Of a stretch of DNA of 32,635 bases, positions 1 to 9,166 are shown in pieces. Position 1 is the first letter of the stretch. Each line of letters opens with the position of its first letter. A model generated the notes under the pieces. The model saw only the letters and a program-made list of their open reading frames with translations, did no database searches and had not been told where the DNA came from. Origin of the DNA: JAADDG01 sp964450755 (GTDB lineage: Bacteria > Campylobacterota > Campylobacteria > Campylobacterales > JAADDG01); the NCBI GenBank assembly GCA_964450755.1, contig CAYVDJ010000047.1, positions 1-32,635 of the forward strand, given 5' to 3'. A program made the position numbers and the translations under genes.

Positions 1-34
1 GTAAAGAGTAGGGGATATTTTTAAGTTTTTATGA

Positions 35-68
35 TAAAATTCTCTCAATTTATAGAGGGAGAATTTTA
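35..68 (+). promoter_or_regulatory. Inverted repeat spanning the RBS of the first gene
   Basis: Arms TAAAATTCTC (35-44) and GAGAATTTTA (59-68) are exact reverse complements. The right arm contains part of the GAGGGAGA ribosome-binding site and ends on the A of the ATG at 68. If transcribed, it would mask the RBS. If transcription starts inside it (a -10-like TATGATAAAAT lies at 30-40), it would instead be an operator. The sequence alone cannot decide. Confidence 0.4.
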
Positions 69-517
69 TGAAGATAGTTTTGTATATCCATATTTTATCG
101 GCAACGGCTTGGATTGGGGGGTCTCTTTTGCTTTTTGCTCTTGGGATACTGCTTAGAGACAGGGATGCCCAAAAGAGTGTCTATTATTATTTGGGACCTA
201 TTTATGGTTATTTTGAGACATTTTGGCTGGTGCTTTTGTGGATTACGGGTATGAGTATGTTTATGCATTTTGGTTTTTTGGATGTTTTTGAACATGCAAA
301 AGGAACTGAACTTTATACTTTGATGAAAACAAAACTTTTTATGATCGTAACTATAACTTTGCTTACGGCGCTTCATATGTTTATCGCTTTTAAAACACAC
401 AATCAGGAGAGATCCAAAATAGAACAGTTTTTTTCAAGAGGAAGTTCCATGCTTATATTTGTTTTGAATCTTTTTATTCTATGGTATGCAATCGGTATAA
501 GAAACATTCTCTCATAA
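68..517 (+). CDS. CopD/HemJ-like small integral membrane protein
   Basis: A 149-residue protein with four predicted transmembrane segments (about 7-27, 46-68, 87-108, 125-145). It carries histidines within or at the ends of helices (H8, H67, H102) and an AWIGGS stretch in the first helix. This layout resembles the CopD/DUF2269/HemJ superfamily of small haem- or copper-associated inner-membrane proteins, but I cannot assign a reaction. The start has a GAGGGA ribosome-binding site 7 bases upstream, and an inverted repeat overlaps it. The gene stands alone ahead of the LVIVD-repeat genes. The family call is by pattern only, so treat the function as unknown. Confidence 0.6.
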   Translation: MKIVLYIHILSATAWIGGSLLLFALGILLRDRDAQKSVYYYLGPIYGYFETFWLVLLWITGMSMFMHFGFLDVFEHAKGTELYTLMKTKLFMIVTITLLTALHMFIAFKTHNQERSKIEQFFSRGSSMLIFVLNLFILWYAIGIRNILS

Positions 518-531
518 AATATAAAATAACT

Positions 532-576
532 TTATAAATTTCCGATATTGCTCAATAAAGCAAAGGAAATTTATAA
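532..576 (+). promoter_or_regulatory. RBS-masking hairpin upstream of the 1004-aa LVIVD protein
   Basis: A perfect 12-base inverted repeat: TTATAAATTTCC (532-543) pairs with GGAAATTTATAA (565-576). A nested stem TTGCT/AGCAA (548-552 with 559-563) closes the inner part. The right arm includes most of the AAGGA ribosome-binding site and the first base of the start codon. No T-run follows, so it does not look like a terminator. A translation-controlling leader or a protein operator is possible. Confidence 0.45.
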
Positions 577-3500
577 TGTCTATTCAGTTTAAAAAAATTG
601 TTTCCAAATTTTTTATTTTTTTATCTCTCTTTTTCTATGTAAATAACCTTTATGCATATCAGACAAGAGAGAACAGTATCAACTCTTTTTTGACTCTTCT
701 TTATCAGGATATTTTAGGCAGAAATGCCGACGAAGAGGGGATAAAGTACTGGCAAAACGCTCTTTATACAGACAATAAAACCGCTACGGATGTAACCCGC
801 TACTTTTTTACAAGCAGTGAGTTGGAGAAACAGGGGTTGAGTGATGATGAGTTTATCAAAAGAGTTTATAAAACACTTTTGGACAGAAAACCCGATAAAG
901 AGGGTTATAACTACTGGATGGATATGCTTCAAAACAAAAAGATTCCAAGACTGCAACTTTTTTACCGGTTTGTTTTTTCAAAAGAATTTGAAGAGTTTAC
1001 TTTGAATCACGGCATAATGCCTTATGATAAAAAAGATCTCACAGTCGCTTTTTTGGAGAGATTTTATAATCTTATTTTGGAGAGAAACTCTGACGGATTC
1101 GGTTTGGATTACTGGTATGAAGAGTTACGAAGCAAAAAGAAAACTCCCCAAAGAATTGCAAAAGATTTTTTTTATTCAAAAGAACTTTTAAAAAGAGAAC
1201 TTTCCGACAAAAAGTTTATAGAGATATCTTATAGAACTCTTTTAAACAGAGAGCCGGAAAAAGAGGGGTTTGAGTACTGGTTGGACAAACTTCAAAACGG
1301 TTACGGCAGAGATGATTTGTTGGATGATTTTTTGGCGTCAAATGAGTTCAAAGAGATAACCGACAGATTTTTAAAAAAAGATATTCCGGTTTTAAAAGAC
1401 ATCTATCCTCCCTCTTTTTCTCTTCCGTCGGTTATCGTGATAGATGACAATCAGACTTTTATAACAAAACTTGAAGCTTTGGATCACTCTTTGCCCATAG
1501 AGTTTGGGATAGAGGACACAGCGGATAAAGAGTTTTTCAAGATAGTACAAAATGAGCTTTATCTGAAAAATCCGCTCTTTTTCAGAACTCCCAAAGACAA
1601 TGACAAAGATAATGTCTATGAGGTTTCAATCAGCGCAAAAGATTCCAATAACAATAAAATCATACAAAATACCAAGATAAAAGTATGTCCCGATAAAATG
1701 TCTCAGATCGCCTGTAAAGCGGGGATTTATCAGTTGTCTTCTTTTGGTATCGGTGATAAGGCTTATGCTTTGACAAAAAGAGGGGATTTTGTTTTTGTTG
1801 TTGATCGTTATACGGGTTTGAAAATAGTTGATGTGAAAGATCCATCTCATCCTGTTCTTGAGAGTTCTTTGAAAATAGACGATTTTTTAATGGATATAAC
1901 TTTATACAAAGATTATCTTTTTATCGCAGGTGGGAAAGAGGGGATAAAAGTTGTTGATATCAGTGATATAAAAAATCCCAAACTTATAGGAACTGATGAT
2001 AAAAGTGACGGCAGTTTGAGAGTATATGTGTATGAAAATTATCTCTTTTCGGTTAACAGTTCAAATTCGATAGATATATATGATATCACAGATCCGAAAA
2101 ATCCTCTTTTTTTAAATTCGATAGATACCGATATCACCGCTTCAAGTGTCTTTGTAAAGGATGATTTGGCTTATATAACCGTTGAGGAGGAAGGACTTTT
2201 TGTATATGATATAAGTGATGTTTCAAAACCTCTTTATTTGGGAAATTTTAAAACCTATGCCAATGCAAAAGATGTTGTTGTTTATAAAAACAATGCATAT
2301 ATTGCCTGTTTTAACGAGGGTATAAAAATAGTTGATGTAAAAGATCCCAAAAATTTGAAGCTTGTAAAGTCTGTAAAGTTGGACAGCAGAGTATTGAGAG
2401 TTGCTATCAGGAATGATTATCTTTTTGCCGCCGATCTTTATGCCGGTTTGAAAGTGATAGATATACTGGATCCGAAAAATGCAAAAATAAGCGGAATTTT
2501 TTCCACTTATAAAGCAGATGATCTTTTTATAGATGAAAAGTATGCCTATATAGCAGATGATGAGGAAGGTTTGAAAATTCTGGATATATCAAATCCTGTT
2601 ATAAAAGGCATAGTTTCGGATATGAGTATAGAAAAAGGAGCATATAGGATAGCTGTCGGCAAAGAGAGGGCTTTTGTAGCGGATTTTAATAAGAATCTTC
2701 AAATTATAGATATAAACAGTTCAATAAAACCTCTGCTTGTCGGCAGTCTCTATTTACAGTTAAATGATCTAAAAGACATACCTAAAATAGGTGTAAATGA
2801 GAAAACCGATATCTCACTGCTTTCCGAGACGATAAGAGAGGAAGATTATATAAATGATATAAAGGTTGAAGGCAATTATCTCTTTTTGGCAAACGGAAGC
2901 AAAGGTGTCAAGATAATAGATATATCTGACAAAAACAAAACCAAAGTCATAAGTTCTCTCAGTACGGAAAGTTCGGTATCTTCTCTTTTTAAAGAGGGAA
3001 ATTATCTTTATATAGGCAACAGTGAGGGTATCTTGAATATAACTGATATATCAAATCCAAACAGTCCCAAAATCATCTCTTCGTATAAGCTTGATATAAA
3101 ACCGGATCATATAGTGGCAAATGGAAATATCGTATATGTCGCAAGTTTGGATTCTACGATGAAGATAATAGATGTAAAAGATCCTAAAAAGCCAAAATTT
3201 ATCTCATCTTTCAGAGTGGAAAACGAGATATATAACATGGATTTGAAAGGTGATCATCTTTTTGTAGCAAACGGGAAAGGCGGAGTGAAGATAGTGGATA
3301 TAAAGGATCCTAAAAATTTGAAAATCATCTCATCTTTTTCTACAAAAGTTTATGTTCATGATCTGAAAATAGTCGGAGATGAACTTTTTTTGGCTGATCT
3401 GTATAACGGTTTGATAGAGATAGATATAAGTAATCTGAAAAAACCTGAAATTGTTGCAAATATTCCTTTGTACGGCATTCTTGGAGTAGATGTAAATGGT

Positions 3501-3590
3501 GATTTTGCCTATACGGCAGATTTTAATAAAGGCTTTCATATCATAGATCTAAAAGAGGCTAAAGAGATATATAAAATAACAAATAAATAA
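576..3590 (+). CDS. Secreted protein: DUF4214 units, cadherin-like domain, 14 LVIVD repeats
   Basis: A 1004-residue exported protein. Residues 1-28 form a signal peptide (basic start, hydrophobic core, cleavage near YAYQ). About 30-265 holds four DUF4214 units, each with a pattern like F-LY-ILxRxxDxEGxxYW. About 285-370 looks like a cadherin-type beta domain (PKDNDKDNVYEVSISAKD). From about 385 to the end there are 14 LVIVD-type repeats of about 42 residues (GLKIVDVKDPxxPxL), a family expected to fold as beta-propellers. A 27-residue insertion lies after repeat 8 (about 728-757). DUF4214 is N-terminal here but C-terminal in the three paralogues nearby. The RBS is AAGGA, 8 bases before ATG. 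It is probably a surface or extracellular binding or structural protein; the ligand is unknown. Confidence 0.8.
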   Translation: MSIQFKKIVSKFFIFLSLFFYVNNLYAYQTRENSINSFLTLLYQDILGRNADEEGIKYWQNALYTDNKTATDVTRYFFTSSELEKQGLSDDEFIKRVYKTLLDRKPDKEGYNYWMDMLQNKKIPRLQLFYRFVFSKEFEEFTLNHGIMPYDKKDLTVAFLERFYNLILERNSDGFGLDYWYEELRSKKKTPQRIAKDFFYSKELLKRELSDKKFIEISYRTLLNREPEKEGFEYWLDKLQNGYGRDDLLDDFLASNEFKEITDRFLKKDIPVLKDIYPPSFSLPSVIVIDDNQTFITKLEALDHSLPIEFGIEDTADKEFFKIVQNELYLKNPLFFRTPKDNDKDNVYEVSISAKDSNNNKIIQNTKIKVCPDKMSQIACKAGIYQLSSFGIGDKAYALTKRGDFVFVVDRYTGLKIVDVKDPSHPVLESSLKIDDFLMDITLYKDYLFIAGGKEGIKVVDISDIKNPKLIGTDDKSDGSLRVYVYENYLFSVNSSNSIDIYDITDPKNPLFLNSIDTDITASSVFVKDDLAYITVEEEGLFVYDISDVSKPLYLGNFKTYANAKDVVVYKNNAYIACFNEGIKIVDVKDPKNLKLVKSVKLDSRVLRVAIRNDYLFAADLYAGLKVIDILDPKNAKISGIFSTYKADDLFIDEKYAYIADDEEGLKILDISNPVIKGIVSDMSIEKGAYRIAVGKERAFVADFNKNLQIIDINSSIKPLLVGSLYLQLNDLKDIPKIGVNEKTDISLLSETIREEDYINDIKVEGNYLFLANGSKGVKIIDISDKNKTKVISSLSTESSVSSLFKEGNYLYIGNSEGILNITDISNPNSPKIISSYKLDIKPDHIVANGNIVYVASLDSTMKIIDVKDPKKPKFISSFRVENEIYNMDLKGDHLFVANGKGGVKIVDIKDPKNLKIISSFSTKVYVHDLKIVGDELFLADLYNGLIEIDISNLKKPEIVANIPLYGILGVDVNGDFAYTADFNKGFHIIDLKEAKEIYKITNK

Positions 3591-3638
3591 TATAGAATAA
3601 TTATTGCCTGATTAATTTTACAGAAATTAAAATATTGA

Positions 3639-3665
3639 TATAATTTTCCGATATTATTATATAAT
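3639..3665 (+). promoter_or_regulatory. Tandem TATAAT -10 boxes before the 1740-aa protein
   Basis: Two TATAAT hexamers lie at 3639-3644 and 3660-3665, 21 bases apart, ahead of the ATG at 3694. No convincing -35 is seen, which is usual for sigma-70 promoters in this phylum. Between them is TTTCCGATATT (3645-3655), which also occurs at 539-549 before the previous paralogue. Confidence 0.4.
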
Positions 3666-3693
3666 AAAAATAATTGAACAACAAAGGGCAAAA

Positions 3694-6600
3694 ATGAAAT
3701 TAAAAAGTATAGTTTTGATTTTACTTTTATCTATCTTAGGAAATCTTTTTGCACAAAATGATATAAAATTAAAAAAGACAACCTCCTTTGGCGGAACTTT
3801 GAAAAACATAACTTCTAAAGATAATAATATTTTTATATCTACAACAGACGGATTAAAAATTTTTGATGTTACAGATAAAAAGAATGTTAAGTTGATATCA
3901 TATATAAATAATATCGGTGTAAGTGCCAAAATGGATATAAAAGGAAATTATCTCTATTTGACAAGTCGCTCAAATGGTCTTATAGTAGTTAATATATCCA
4001 ATGTTTCAAAACCTTTTATTGAGGGTAAAACCTATTTTTTACAAACCAGCAGTGTAAATGATAAAGCAGAAGCAAATGATGTAAGAATAGACGGAGATTA
4101 TGCTTATATAGCCGTTGGTAAAAAAGGCTTGGCGGTAGTTGATGTCAGTTCTGCCAAAACACCAAAAATATTAAATTATTTTCAGATAAACGGATATACT
4201 ACGGCATTGGATATTCAAAACAGTTATGCTTATGTGGTTTCTACTCTTGACGGGCTTGATATAGTGGATATTTCCAATCCCAACAAATTGATCTCTATTG
4301 CCCATCTGGCAATGGACGGACAATGCAATGATATAAAAGTTGATAAAAACTATGCTTATATAGCAAACAGTAAAGGTTTGCAGATAGTAGATATTTCAGA
4401 TCCGAATAATCCCACATTGGTAGGAACTTTTGATACAAACGGCTACTGTCTGGCTGTGGATATAAAAGGAGATTATGCATATATTGCTAACGGTACCGAT
4501 ATACAGGTTGTTGATATAACAAATAAAAAATCTCCTACTTTGGTGGACAGTATGTCTCAGTCAAACAGGAACTGTTATGATATAAAAGTAAATGAAGATT
4601 TTATTTATCTGTTGAATAATAAAGAGCCTTGTGTTATCGATATCTCCGAACCTTATGATATAAAACATGTCTCTTATTTTGATATGGCTTCTTTGGTAAA
4701 GAAGATAAAAATAGTGGATAAAAAAGCTTATATCGCAAATGATTATAACGGTATTCAGATAGCTGATATTTCTGATATTGACAATATCAAGTTGTTGGGG
4801 GAATATTATCAAAACGGTATTGCAAATGATGTGGTTGTAAAAGATTCTACTCTTTTTGTTGCCAATAATCATAAAGGGCTTCTTATCCTTGATGTTTCAA
4901 ACTCCAAAAATCCGAGTTTGATAAGTTCTGTCGATACCGGTGGTATCGCCAAAGCCATAGCATTGAAAGATTGTTGCGTATTTGTGGCCAACGGCAGTGC
5001 CGGTTTGAGTATAGTTAATGTAGAAGATCCTTCCAACCCCTCTGTCAGAGGAACTTTGGATGCCGGAGGAAATGCAAATGATGTGGTATTAAAAGGCAAT
5101 TATGCATTTATAGCAGACGGTTATAACGGTCTTGTTATAATAGATGTTTCAAACAGAGACAACCCTCAAAAAATTTCTCAGATAAAACTAAAAGATTTTT
5201 CTTACAGTGTCAAAGTGGAAGGTAATTATGCCTATATTGCAGACGGAGATGAAGGTCTTCATGTAGTTGATATAAGCGATGTTAATAATCCAAAAAGTAT
5301 CGGAAGTATTGATACGGACGGTCAGGCCAAAGATGTGCAGGTATGGAACGGTTTTGCTTTTGTATCGGATGATGACAAAGGAGTGAAAGTTATAGATATT
5401 TCAGATCCCAAAAATATGAGTATAGTTGAAAAAATTACCATTAATGGCAAGAGTTTGCATACATATATAGATGATAACAAACTTTTTTTGTCAAATTTTT
5501 CAAACGGAGTATCGATTTTTACAATCATTCAGGTTCCTGATGCTGTTTTAAATCTCGCTGCAAAAGATATCAAAGATGATCAATTGACTCTTTTATGGGA
5601 TATGCCTGTGGAGAGTGAGATAAAGCCCATAGAGAAGATAAAAATTTTTAGAGACGGTACTCTTGTAAAAACTCTTGATAAAAATCAGATAACTTTTACG
5701 GATAAAAATCTTCAAAGCGATACTTCATATACCTATGAGATAAAAACATCAAATGAGGTGGGAGATTCCAAATCCAAAAAAATAGATGTAAAAACCATAA
5801 AAGCCATTCCGGCTCCGCCCACTTCTCTCTCTGCCAAAAATATCACTGATAATTCTGTAGAACTTTACTGGCATGACAACAGTGATGTTGAAGAGGGATT
5901 TAAAATCTTTAGAAATTCCAAGTTGATTAAAACAACAAAAGCAAATGTTGTCAATTTTAATGACAGTGGATTGGAAAGCGGAGTTTCCTATGCGTATGAG
6001 GTAAAGGCTTTTAATGAAAGCGGAAATTCTTCAAGTGATGTGATAACTATAAAAACATTGCAGTCTGTTCCGGCATCTGCTAGTGATTTCAAGGCTGATA
6101 AGATAAAGAGCAATTTTGTAACACTCAGTTGGAAAGACAATTCCGATAACGAAGATGGTTTCAGGATAGAAAGAGACGGTATGGTTATAGGATATCTTTC
6201 TGAAAATATGACATCTTTTACGGATAGGACGGTAGAATCTGCAAAGACATATAAATATACTCTAAAAGCAATCAATAAAGCGGGAGAGAGTGAGGGTGTT
6301 TCCATAGAAATCAAAACTTTGGATACGATTCCTACTCCTCCGACCGCTTTGGAAGCTGTTATTATCAATGACAGTACTATAAAACTGGTATGGAATGATA
6401 ATTCTGAAAATGAAAATGGTTTTAAGATATATAAAAATGACAAACTTCTTACTACAACTTCTGTTGATGTAAATTTCTATATAGATAAAGATGTAACAAC
6501 TGATATCTTATATACATATCTGGTTCAGGCTGTAAATTCACAAGGCAGTTCGGCTTATGACAAAGTGAAGGTAAAAATCACAAAGACGGTGCCTTTGCCT

Positions 6601-8916
6601 GTAACGGATTTTGTTGCTATACCTTTTAGTGAAAGTATAATAAATCTAAGTTGGAGCGATAACAGCGACAATGAAGAGGGTTTTGAAATATACAGAGATG
6701 ACACTCTCATATATAAGGCAAAAGCCGATGAAACATCTTATACAGATAAAGAGTTAAAACCAAATACTTTATATAGATATACGATAAGAGCAGTTAATGA
6801 ACAGGGTGCTTCCATCTTTGCATCTGCCAAAGCCATGACTTTTGATATAGACAAAAATGTGCCAAATCCTCCTGTTGATTTCAGGGTAAATCCTTTGAGT
6901 GCAAAAGTTGTCAAACTGCAATGGAAAGACAATTCGGATAACGAAAGGGGATATAAAATATACAGAGACGGAAAACTGATAGCAACTTTGGATAATCAGC
7001 ACACATCTTTTATAGATAAAGAGCTTGAAGCAGATACGAATTATGTATATAAAATAGTGGCTGTAAATTCAAAAGGGGCATCCAAACCTGTTTTGGCAAA
7101 AGTAAAAACCAAAAAAGATCCTCTCTCCAAACCAAACGCGCCTTCCGATTTTACGGCTGTTGCAAACGGTGATAAAGAGGTTGAATTAAGATGGAGCGAC
7201 AACAGTGATAATGAAGAGGGTTTTGAGATATACAGAGACAAAAAACTGATATATACCGCATTACCCGATGACAAAATGTTTTTAGATACTCATTTAATGC
7301 CCGGAACACTCTATGAATATGAGATAAAAGCGATTAATGATATCGGATCTTCCACATCTGTAAAAGCTCAGGCAACAACTTTGGATAGAGATACGATGAT
7401 AATCCCTCCTACAAATCTTTTTGGAGAAGTGCAAAGTGACAAGTATATTATTTTAAGATGGAGCGACAACAGTGATAATGAAGATGGATTTAAAATTTAT
7501 AGGGATAATGAGCTGATTTACACGACTAAAGCCAATAAAACCCAATATGTCGATATCGATGTTGAAACAAACAGATATTATACATATATGGTTAAAGCTA
7601 CGAATAAAGATGGAGATTCTATAAGTGACAGTGTAAAAGTCTCCATTTATGTTAAAATAATTCAAAACCCTCCCCAGCCTCCTACAAATCTGTTTGCCAA
7701 GGTAAAGGATAATAAAGAGATTGTTCTTACATGGAGTGATAACAGTGACGACGAAGAGGGATTTAAAATCTTTAGAAATGACAAATTGATTCATACTGTT
7801 GAAGCCAATGTAACAACTTATACGGATAAAAATCTGGAAGATAATGTAACCATATATACTTATATAGTAAAAGCGACAAATAAAAACGGTGATTCCATGG
7901 GTGACAGCATAAAAGCTCAGATTTCAGATTACAGTCAGGATATACCGGCTTCTCCTTTGGCATTTAAAGCAGAACCAAAAGGTGTTTTAAATGTAAAACT
8001 AAGCTGGACGGACAGTGACAAAAATGATAAAAAGTATAAAATATACAGAAACAAAGAACTTATTTATACGGCGGATAGAAATGAGAGCAGCTATGTTGAT
8101 ACTACAGCGGAGCCGGATACAGAATATATTTACAGTATAGTGGCATTCAACGAAAACGGAAATGCTGCTCCTTTGGAAGCAAAGATAAAATTATCTATCA
8201 ATCAGATTCAAACATTTGTTTATAATCTCTATAAAAAAGTTTTGGAAAGAAAACCGGATGATGAGGGTCTTTTATACTGGGAGAACGAGCTTAAAAGCAA
8301 GAACAAAACAGCTCTTTATGTAGTCAAACAGTTTATAAAACTGCCGGAATTTGGTTCTAAAAATATAGACAGTAAAAAGTATGTAGAGATTTTGTATAAA
8401 ACATTTTTCAACAGAATCCCTGAAAAAAGCGGTCTTGATTACTGGAAGGAGATACTTGACAAAAACAGCTATCCAAAAGATATACTTTTTTATAAATTTG
8501 CTTTTTCAAATGAATTTAAAGATATATGTGAAAAATACGGTATTAACAATTATACGGATAAAGAGAAAGCGGAACTTTTTATAGAAAGGCTTTATCAGCT
8601 GGTTTTGAAAAGACCTTCAGATCGTGAAAGTCTGGATTATTGGTCATCTTTGGTTTTGGATAAGATAGAAACTCCAAAAAATATTGCCAAATCATTTTTT
8701 GATTCGGATGAATTTAAAAAGAAAAAGATTTCCGATGAAGAGATTATAACCATTGTTTACCGGGCGCTTTTGGATAGAGAACCCGATAAAGAGGGTATAG
8801 ATTATTGGAAAAAGAAACTTGAAAGTGGAATGAAAATGGATAAGATGTTAGATATTTTTCTAAATTCCGAAGAATTTTCTACTCTGGTAAAAAAGGGATT
8901 TGTAAACGAACTTTAA
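3694..8916 (+). CDS. Giant secreted protein: 14 LVIVD repeats, 10 FnIII domains, DUF4214 units
   Basis: A 1740-residue protein with a signal peptide (1-20, cleavage near LFAQN). Residues about 22-612 carry 14 LVIVD repeats (GLQIVDISDPNNPTLVGTF type), giving one or more beta-propellers. Residues about 614-1500 carry ten fibronectin type III domains; nine share a WxDNSDxExGFxIxRD-like signature, while the first and last are diverged. Residues about 1503-1735 hold four DUF4214 units, matching the module at the N-terminus of the upstream paralogue. This is the layout of a long surface stalk with a binding head. I see no RTX repeats, sortase motif or membrane anchor, so the export route beyond the Sec system is unclear. 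The RBS is AAAGGG. A hairpin follows the stop codon. Confidence 0.82.
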   Translation: MKLKSIVLILLLSILGNLFAQNDIKLKKTTSFGGTLKNITSKDNNIFISTTDGLKIFDVTDKKNVKLISYINNIGVSAKMDIKGNYLYLTSRSNGLIVVNISNVSKPFIEGKTYFLQTSSVNDKAEANDVRIDGDYAYIAVGKKGLAVVDVSSAKTPKILNYFQINGYTTALDIQNSYAYVVSTLDGLDIVDISNPNKLISIAHLAMDGQCNDIKVDKNYAYIANSKGLQIVDISDPNNPTLVGTFDTNGYCLAVDIKGDYAYIANGTDIQVVDITNKKSPTLVDSMSQSNRNCYDIKVNEDFIYLLNNKEPCVIDISEPYDIKHVSYFDMASLVKKIKIVDKKAYIANDYNGIQIADISDIDNIKLLGEYYQNGIANDVVVKDSTLFVANNHKGLLILDVSNSKNPSLISSVDTGGIAKAIALKDCCVFVANGSAGLSIVNVEDPSNPSVRGTLDAGGNANDVVLKGNYAFIADGYNGLVIIDVSNRDNPQKISQIKLKDFSYSVKVEGNYAYIADGDEGLHVVDISDVNNPKSIGSIDTDGQAKDVQVWNGFAFVSDDDKGVKVIDISDPKNMSIVEKITINGKSLHTYIDDNKLFLSNFSNGVSIFTIIQVPDAVLNLAAKDIKDDQLTLLWDMPVESEIKPIEKIKIFRDGTLVKTLDKNQITFTDKNLQSDTSYTYEIKTSNEVGDSKSKKIDVKTIKAIPAPPTSLSAKNITDNSVELYWHDNSDVEEGFKIFRNSKLIKTTKANVVNFNDSGLESGVSYAYEVKAFNESGNSSSDVITIKTLQSVPASASDFKADKIKSNFVTLSWKDNSDNEDGFRIERDGMVIGYLSENMTSFTDRTVESAKTYKYTLKAINKAGESEGVSIEIKTLDTIPTPPTALEAVIINDSTIKLVWNDNSENENGFKIYKNDKLLTTTSVDVNFYIDKDVTTDILYTYLVQAVNSQGSSAYDKVKVKITKTVPLPVTDFVAIPFSESIINLSWSDNSDNEEGFEIYRDDTLIYKAKADETSYTDKELKPNTLYRYTIRAVNEQGASIFASAKAMTFDIDKNVPNPPVDFRVNPLSAKVVKLQWKDNSDNERGYKIYRDGKLIATLDNQHTSFIDKELEADTNYVYKIVAVNSKGASKPVLAKVKTKKDPLSKPNAPSDFTAVANGDKEVELRWSDNSDNEEGFEIYRDKKLIYTALPDDKMFLDTHLMPGTLYEYEIKAINDIGSSTSVKAQATTLDRDTMIIPPTNLFGEVQSDKYIILRWSDNSDNEDGFKIYRDNELIYTTKANKTQYVDIDVETNRYYTYMVKATNKDGDSISDSVKVSIYVKIIQNPPQPPTNLFAKVKDNKEIVLTWSDNSDDEEGFKIFRNDKLIHTVEANVTTYTDKNLEDNVTIYTYIVKATNKNGDSMGDSIKAQISDYSQDIPASPLAFKAEPKGVLNVKLSWTDSDKNDKKYKIYRNKELIYTADRNESSYVDTTAEPDTEYIYSIVAFNENGNAAPLEAKIKLSINQIQTFVYNLYKKVLERKPDDEGLLYWENELKSKNKTALYVVKQFIKLPEFGSKNIDSKKYVEILYKTFFNRIPEKSGLDYWKEILDKNSYPKDILFYKFAFSNEFKDICEKYGINNYTDKEKAELFIERLYQLVLKRPSDRESLDYWSSLVLDKIETPKNIAKSFFDSDEFKKKKISDEEIITIVYRALLDREPDKEGIDYWKKKLESGMKMDKMLDIFLNSEEFSTLVKKGFVNEL
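7186..7484 (+). repeat. 32-base exact direct repeat inside adjacent FnIII domains
   Basis: An identical 32-base sequence occurs at 7186-7217 and 7453-7484, one FnIII domain (267 bases, 89 codons) apart. It encodes the LRWSDNSDNE core. A near-copy is present at about 6652-6680. The identity at nucleotide level, including silent sites, points to recent domain duplication or conversion. Confidence 0.7.
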
Positions 8917-8919
8917 AAT

Positions 8920-8951
8920 ATTCAAGGCATTTAAGCTTAAGTGCCTTGAAT
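8920..8951 (+). terminator. Hairpin after the 1740-aa gene
   Basis: Arms ATTCAAGGCA (8920-8929) and TGCCTTGAAT (8942-8951) are exact complements. The interior TTAAGCTTAA is itself palindromic, so nearly the whole 32 bases can pair. It lies 3 bases after the stop codon. The downstream stretch is AT-rich rather than a clean T-run, so terminator is likely but not certain. The rest of the gap to 9166 is AT-rich, with only a -10 box near its end. Confidence 0.55.
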
Positions 8952-9127
8952 TATTATATATTAAAATTATTTGCTTTTTTTTGGAAGAAATTCGGTATAT
9001 ATTATTTAACCTTAAAATATACATTTAAATAGCTGTATTTATTTTAAATATATATTAAATTATTTTTATTAAAAATATTTACAATGATTTTTTTTGTTTT
9101 TTAATAAAACTTTTGCTTTTTTTAAGA

Positions 9128-9133
9128 TATAAT
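9128..9133 (+). promoter_or_regulatory. -10 box (TATAAT) for the 754-aa protein
   Basis: An exact TATAAT lies 33 bases before the ATG at 9167, preceded by T-rich runs typical of promoters in this phylum. The expected transcript start is near 9140, with AAAGGA as ribosome-binding site. Confidence 0.5.
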
Positions 9134-9166
9134 TAGATTGTGATCTTCTCTATATAAAGGAACAAA

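Noticed and set aside
5988..6443. 151-aa antisense frame within the FnIII region
   Set aside because: Shadow of the repetitive FnIII coding sequence; low-complexity Ser/Leu-rich composition, no RBS and no family resemblance. The same holds for the other frames opposite the large repeat proteins.
3694..8916. CRISPR-like or satellite repeat array
   Set aside because: The periodic similarity is in-frame and follows protein domain boundaries (about 42-residue and 90-residue periods), without unique spacers.
8917..9166. Small RNA or gene in the largest gap
   Set aside because: Apart from the hairpin at 8920-8951 and the -10 box at 9128, the stretch is AT-rich with no convincing frame or RNA fold.
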